In this document: positions 19,985 through 24,251 of the stretch, piece after piece | Numbering within the stretch: position 1 is the stretch's first letter | Layout: each line of letters opens with the position of its first letter | DNA from: Intoshia linei | Lineage: Eukaryota > Orthonectida > Rhopaluridae | Direction: 5' to 3' | Assembly: GCA_001642005.1 (NCBI GenBank) | Contig: LWCA01000535.1 | Span: 1 to 24,251, forward strand | DNA: 24,251 nt | The notes under the pieces: generated by a model | Database searches by the model: none | Told to the model about the DNA's origin: nothing | The model's input: the letters and a program-made list of their open reading frames with translations, nothing else | Program-made: the position numbers and the translations under genes

Positions 19985-20377
19985 ATGTCTGATAAAATGG
20001 TTTTTTATTAAAAATATTATCTATGTAATATTAAGGAACATACTTTATTGATGATTCAAACTGAAGCATTAATGAACAACAGAACATATTCAGATTTTGA
20101 TAATGTTGAGGAATGTATAGAACACATTTGCAAACTTTATGAAACACATTTACAAAATTTATACCCCAATCAAGATTCAATAACATATGATGTATCTCAA
20201 TTATTTGAGTATATTGACGAAATTCCAGATATTTTTTGTTTGACGTAATTTTTTGTTGTGCATGTTTACTTTGCTTTTAGTTTTAATAAAGAATGTACCA
20301 ATTATGTGCCTCATAATAAGGTTTGGTTAAAGGAAATTATTTATAGACAATTGAAAACACAAGCGAAAAAGCTTTAA
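19985..20377 (+). CDS. ERH: Enhancer of rudimentary homologue (ERH)
   Basis: Three exons: 19985-19999, 20036-20244, 20281-20377, with two 36-nt introns; 106 residues, against 104 in human. ERH is a small homodimeric nuclear protein that takes part in mRNA splicing and decay and small-RNA pathways. The match runs the whole length: R-T-Y-S-D-F-D-N-V-E-E-C, then I-C-K-L-Y-E-T-H-L, then S-I-T-Y-D-V-S-Q-L-F-E-Y-I-D, and after the second splice Y-V-P-H-N-K-V-W-L-K-E-I-I-Y. The 15-nt first exon encodes M-S-D-K-M; the start is chosen because it is the only ATG that splices in phase and gives the normal length. Differences: the segment after the second splice site is a few residues altered (T-F-N-K-E-C-T-N). 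Confidence 0.95.
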
Positions 20378-20493
20378 TGATTATATTTTAGTTTTCTTGT
20401 ATTATAGATTACATTTTAAATTATGTTTTTATTATTTAGTTTTGTCGAAGCAATTGAGATATTACAAGTTATTTATATGTCTAAGCTTTAGGA

Positions 20494-20686
20494 CAGTTGT
20501 TTTCAACTTGATTGTGTTCGTGACCCCTTATAAACATAAAAAATTTTCTATACGCTCCAAAAATCATATCAATTCACATCAATGAAAATATTAAAAAAGC
20601 ATGTTCAATTTTATTTATATTTTATACTGTGTTTAAATTCTCACGACCCCTGATAAATTTCGCAACCCCTTGGTTGAAAACCACTG
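20494..20686. mobile_element. 193-bp hAT-type MITE with perfect target duplication
   Basis: Starts CAGTTGTTTTCAACTTG and ends, on the complement, CAGTGGTTTTCAACCAAGG; the 8-mer CTTTAGGA stands on both sides (20486-20493 and 20687-20694). CGTGACCCCTTATAAA near the left and TCACGACCCCTGATAAA near the right repeat the hAT/Charlie-like subterminal pattern. No coding capacity. It lies between ERH and the SMYD-like gene. Confidence 0.9.
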
Positions 20687-20694
20687 CTTTAGGA

Positions 20695-21092
20695 GGAAGT
20701 CGAGTTGTAACGTACAACTACATTATTATTATAAAACTCATTATTGATAAGTGAGTTGATATATGACGCAATCTAAATTAGCTGTTGTCAATATGTGATG
20801 ATACTGCATAGGGTACTTTACAAGTCATGTTGAATCTACATTGTAGATTCTATCGTATATTTTCATATTTCTGCTCAAGTATACGGCAAGGGTTTCCTAA
20901 TTTTACGTTTTTAGTTCAATATTATATTTGGTCTGCGTCCAGTAAATTTTAATTGCAAAAAATATTTAAATATCTCTTTCTAAATTTATACAAGTTTGAC
21001 CTGTGCTGCCCATAAGCCTGATTGATCGTTGGAAATTGTAATAATTCATCAAATCACTACAGCAACAATTGGAAATATTTAATTAAACAAAA
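20695..21092. other. Upstream region of the SMYD-like gene
   Basis: 398 bp between the MITE and the SMYD start codon. No exon, TATA-like box or repeat stands out. An extra 5' exon of the SMYD gene cannot be excluded. Confidence 0.4.
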
Positions 21093-23966
21093 ATGGTCAA
21101 TGAAACGGAAAATGATTGTAAATTTTTGTCTAAAAAAGATCGTGATGCAGGATTTCTCCTTCATGAAGAACCATTCGTTTACTCAGTTATTCATAGATGC
21201 CATGGAAAAGTATGTAATAATTGTTTGAAAAGGTAAATTTAAGTCATGCAATATTTACTTTGTGTATGAATTGAAGGAATTAAATAGACATGAAATGTAT
21301 ATTGAAAATACACGAAAAATAGCCTTGCTTACAAATTTAATTTAGTTACCATATTTTCTTACCCATAAATTCCTTTGGATCGTTCCTTGGTCATTTATCA
21401 TTAGCAGCCCTCAATATAATCACACTATTAAACTTGAAGAATTTTTTCAGATTGAATGGAAAGAATGCACGTTATACTCTGATCTTATAAATTTAAACAA
21501 ATAGCCTCAAAAGGTTATATTTTTAATTTAAAATCTCAATAATTTACAATCATCATGTATGCTACGTCGTGTATGACATTACATACATTCAAAGCTGTAT
21601 TAAGCCACTTTGTGGCCCTGAGCTAAGCAAAGGGCCGGATGCCCTTTAAAATTTCGAGCGAAGCGATAAAAAATAAAAAAATAAGTACCATGTTTAGAAG
21701 ACAGGGCATACTGTTGGTTGGAGACTATGTGTCTTATTTCATTGAGTATTAATAAAAGCATTAAAAGATATTATGTAGTTTTCTAGTAACTTTTATTTCT
21801 TTTACAAAAACCTACTTACATTAATTAATGAACAAAGTTTACTTTTTCATTTAAAAATATGCACCATGCAGTAACAAAAAATTCTTGACAAATGTTGCTT
21901 TCTCACTTTTTTCTGAGAGAAATCAGATATGATACTATCAAAACTGATATCATTCTCAATTGACATTAAGGAGAGCACATTCAAACGAGGTTGAGCTAAG
22001 CAATTTCGAAGTTCATTCATAATTATTTTGAGTTTAGAAAAAGTTCTTTCACCTTTGCAATTTGCAACCATCATTGAAAGAAACATTCTTATGCAGATTT
22101 CAATATTAGAAAATAGTGATTCCAATTTATCACTTTTATAACTTTACATATCAAAAATGTTATTGTTTTTTCCCAATCAAAATAATGTTTAAATTGTTGA
22201 CATGCTATTACTAAATCATTTTTTTTTTAAGTCTGTAAGATTATCAAATGAAGTATTCAATTCATCATTCGACATCACATTTCACAGAACTTTGATTCTA
22301 TTTTCTTTGTAGCTATTTTCTTACTTAAAAACTTATAAACTATTTCTTAAGATATAAATGTGAAGTATTATTTAATAAATTGGGGCCACTTTTTAAGATA
22401 TATGTGTAAAGTACTTTTATTAAGTTCAGGTTTTTTTAATGAGTGGCCCTGGGCTACAGTTCATATTGCTTATGCCTTAAAACGGCTCTGCATACATAAG
22501 TATAGTAATGCGTGTCATCTTTATTTTAGCGAATTTAATAATTGAGTCCATAAACAATAACTTTGGCTTTCAATTATCTCAATGTTATTTTAATACACTT
22601 ATGAATTATCCTTACTTATATAAAGTAAAATGGTTAAAAATGTAGTCCTGTTTATATATTTATTTGTTTATTTTAGTTTATTTAAGAAAGTAAGGGGATT
22701 CGAGTTTTACAAATATTATATTATTATAACCGTTTTTCAAGAGTGTTGTTTTATCGTAAATTTTAATTTCAAAAATTGAGTCCTTCAAGGTTAAAAACCA
22801 CAATTGTCCTTTGTTTTTTAATTCAAACCAGTCTTAGAAATATAAAAATTACGCATTCTAATGAAGAGTTTTAAATTCATCAATATTATGATAATTTTCA
22901 ATTTCAAAATCTTATATTTCCACCCTCAAAACCCAATTAACCCTTTACTGTAAAAATTAAAAAAGTTTTATAATTTTGTACAACATAAATGCTGGAATGG
23001 GTTTTAAATTCATAACCATAATCACAAATGGTTACCACATAAAAGTTAATTTTCACGATCAAAACCCAGATTACTCTTTTTTTTATATGAAAACAGCCCT
23101 AGAATTTACAAAAATTACTTATGATACAGTTATATTCAGTTAGCACACACAAAAAATTTCAATCTGATTAAGTGACGTCTTTATGGTCAAAAAAGCACTT
23201 TAATATTTATTTTTTTTACTTCGAAACTATTTTATTAACATATGGTAAATCAAAAAATTTGAAATAATTAACGGGCGTACAATTAAAAAAAATATTATTC
23301 TGATAGAGCTTATTCCATTTGATATAAATCAAAATTTTAACCCCAGAAATCTACGCATTCCCGGTGAAAAATAATTTTTAATATATTATCAACCAATATT
23401 TTTCAAATATTTCGAATTAAAATAAAAATGAAAATGCAAATTGATTCTACAATTTTAAAAATAAAATGCATTGAACGTCTACACATTTCCAAAATAGAAA
23501 TATGGGTCAAAATCTATATAATTGATTCCTTCGGGATTTTTTTCATTGCTACGCAATTTTTGATTCTCAAATTTTTTTTTAAATTTAAATTAAAACCAAG
23601 AACGAATTACTAAAAGTAATAAAACTTTGTTATCATTATTTTTTAGTCATCGAAAGCAGATACTAAATATTCTGGAGTATATATTATCACATTGAAAATA
23701 ACATAATAGGTAGTTAAATTGACAAGTTAGATTTTTAACTTGAATTTATTTTTTTGGTAAAATAAAAATTTTTCCTCGGCAGAGCTAGATGCTATTTGTA
23801 CGTAGTACATAAGAGTCAACTAGTCATTTATAATACGTAATAATTATTGTACATGTAATACATATTATGTATAACATTTTAATAGTTTGTCATTAACAAA
23901 TATAGAAAGGCTCTGGATCGATGTTCAAGTTGTAAAACAGTCTTTTACTGTAGTTCAGAATGTCAG
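21093..23966 (+). CDS. SMYD-type MYND/SET protein, first two exons (gene continues past edge)
   Basis: Exons 21093-21232 and 23906-23966 join in phase across a 2,673-nt intron; the rest lies beyond the window. Residues 16-40 match the start of the split SET domain of SMYD proteins (A-G-F-L-L-H-E-E-P-F-V-Y-S-V). Residues 41-66 form the MYND zinc finger: C41-x2-C44-x8-C53-x2-C56-x5-C62-x3-C66, with F-Y-C-S-S-E-C-Q typical of SMYD3/SMYD1-like proteins. The last His/Cys ligands are in the next exon. SMYDs methylate lysines on histones or cytoplasmic proteins, using SAM. Odd point: the G-x-G of the SAM-binding N-flank, normally about 10-12 residues before the A-G-F/E-L position, is not seen (N-D-C there), so catalysis may be impaired, or an upstream exon may replace this start. 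Confidence 0.8.
21590..22490 (-). mobile_element. 901-bp hAT element in the SMYD intron, internally deleted
   Basis: Left end CAAAGCTGTATTAAGCCA and, on the complement, right end CAGAGCCGTTTTAAGGCAT form imperfect inverted ends. Flanking 8-mers CATACATT (21582-21589) and CATACATA (22491-22498) match at 7 of 8. GTGGCCCTGRGCT occurs near both ends (about 21612 and 22443). The interior retains the C-terminal part of a hAT transposase on the minus strand but lacks the catalytic core. Confidence 0.75.
21847..22125 (-). pseudogene. hAT transposase C-terminal dimerisation domain (fragment)
   Basis: About 92 codons matching the hAT dimerisation region of ZMYM1/ZBED-like transposases: F-S-N-I-E-I-C-I-R-M-F-L, then the hallmark N-C-K-G-E-R-T-F-S-K-L-K-I-I, then R-L-N-V-L-S-L-M-S-I-E-N-D. 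This segment mediates oligomerisation and completes the catalytic Glu region in hAT enzymes. Upstream sequence is interrupted by stops, and the BED finger and most of the RNase H-like core are absent, so it is a relic. Confidence 0.85.
22660..23345 (+). repeat. Diverged tandem array, unit about 133 bp
   Basis: Related AAAAMCCMRATT-type words recur at about 22794, 22929, 23061 and more weakly at 23187 and 23320, a spacing of 131-135. A second word, TTTTAAATTCAT, recurs at about 22869 and 23001 with the same spacing. Units are strongly diverged (poly-T/A tracts, CAAAACCC centre). The array lies within the first intron of the SMYD-like gene, between the hAT element and exon 2. Confidence 0.5.
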
Positions 23967-24251
23967 GTAATACTTATATTTTTTAGCCATTTATGTCAGA
24001 TATCGCAAAAATTATATACATGACACTAGGGATGTTCCAAAATTTTATTAATTAACACTATGCATGTGCACAATTTTAAATTTGTTCTGATAAAAAAGTA
24101 AATGATAAAAAATGAAAATACAAAAAAAATAATTAACATTAACATGTAAATTAGATAAAAATTTGTGGAGACTATCCTTTACTTATATATAAAATTGAAT
24201 GTCTGTGTGTTACCGTATATTTAAAAAATTAACAGTCGTAGAATTAAAAAA
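23967..24251 (+). other. Start of the second SMYD intron, to the window edge
   Basis: Begins with a GTAATA donor. No exon with the expected MYND end (W-x-x-H-x-x-E-C) is present, so the next exon lies outside. ACACTAGGGATGTTCC at about 24024 resembles a hAT end, but its partner would be off the window. Confidence 0.4.

Noticed and set aside
1..24251. tRNA, rRNA, CRISPR array, bacterial operon or ribosome-binding sites
   Set aside because: No cloverleaf with a GTTCRA loop, no rRNA block and no spaced direct repeats of CRISPR type were seen; spliced genes show the DNA is eukaryotic nuclear.

Overview
This is eukaryotic, very AT-rich DNA, almost certainly from an animal. The evidence is a set of spliced genes with clear animal orthologues: a caprin homologue, a KLHDC9-type kelch protein, SAR1, ERH and a SMYD-type MYND/SET protein. 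Caprin is an animal family. Most introns inside the recognised genes are only 30-40 nt long (SAR1 37/82/37/36, ERH 36/36, caprin 34/40/37/31). Such miniature introns with gene-dense, AT-rich sequence fit a reduced metazoan such as an orthonectid or dicyemid. That placement is inference, not something the sequence proves.

Layout. Positions 1-5.6 kb are a transposon and virus graveyard. In order they hold the start of a Mutator-like transposase running off the left edge (minus strand), a possible transposon-derived fragment at 1.2 kb, a 22-bp tandem repeat split by a hAT element with a BED-finger remnant (2.7-3.4 kb), a dead retroviral-type integrase (3.5-4.1 kb), and a broken endogenous copy of a rhabdovirus-like L polymerase (4.4-5.6 kb). 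Positions 6.25-10.0 kb hold a many-exon plus-strand gene for a helix-rich protein I could not assign. A KLHDC9-like gene (minus, single exon, 10.2-11.3 kb) ends against it and shares a 422-bp divergent upstream region with a five-exon caprin gene (plus, 11.7-13.2 kb). Positions 13.2-18.2 kb are sparse: two small uncertain ORFs and several short transposons whose target-site duplications can still be read. At 18.3-20.4 kb three compact genes lie head to tail on the plus strand: the last exons of a coiled-coil protein, SAR1 and ERH. A SMYD-like gene starts at 21.1 kb. Its first intron is 2.67 kb and contains a hAT element and a roughly 133-bp tandem repeat array. The gene continues past the right edge.

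The genes do not form one pathway. SAR1 drives COPII budding at the ER, caprin and ERH are RNA-regulatory, SMYD proteins are lysine methyltransferases, and KLHDC9 is poorly characterised. The common thread is structural: minimal introns in genes, with almost all extra DNA supplied by small hAT and TA-flanked elements. At least five elements have hAT-like ends with 8-bp duplications (three perfect, two imperfect), and two are TA-flanked palindromic or inverted-repeat elements. Exon boundaries were read by eye from GT/AG sites, frame continuity and family resemblance; no transcript data were available.
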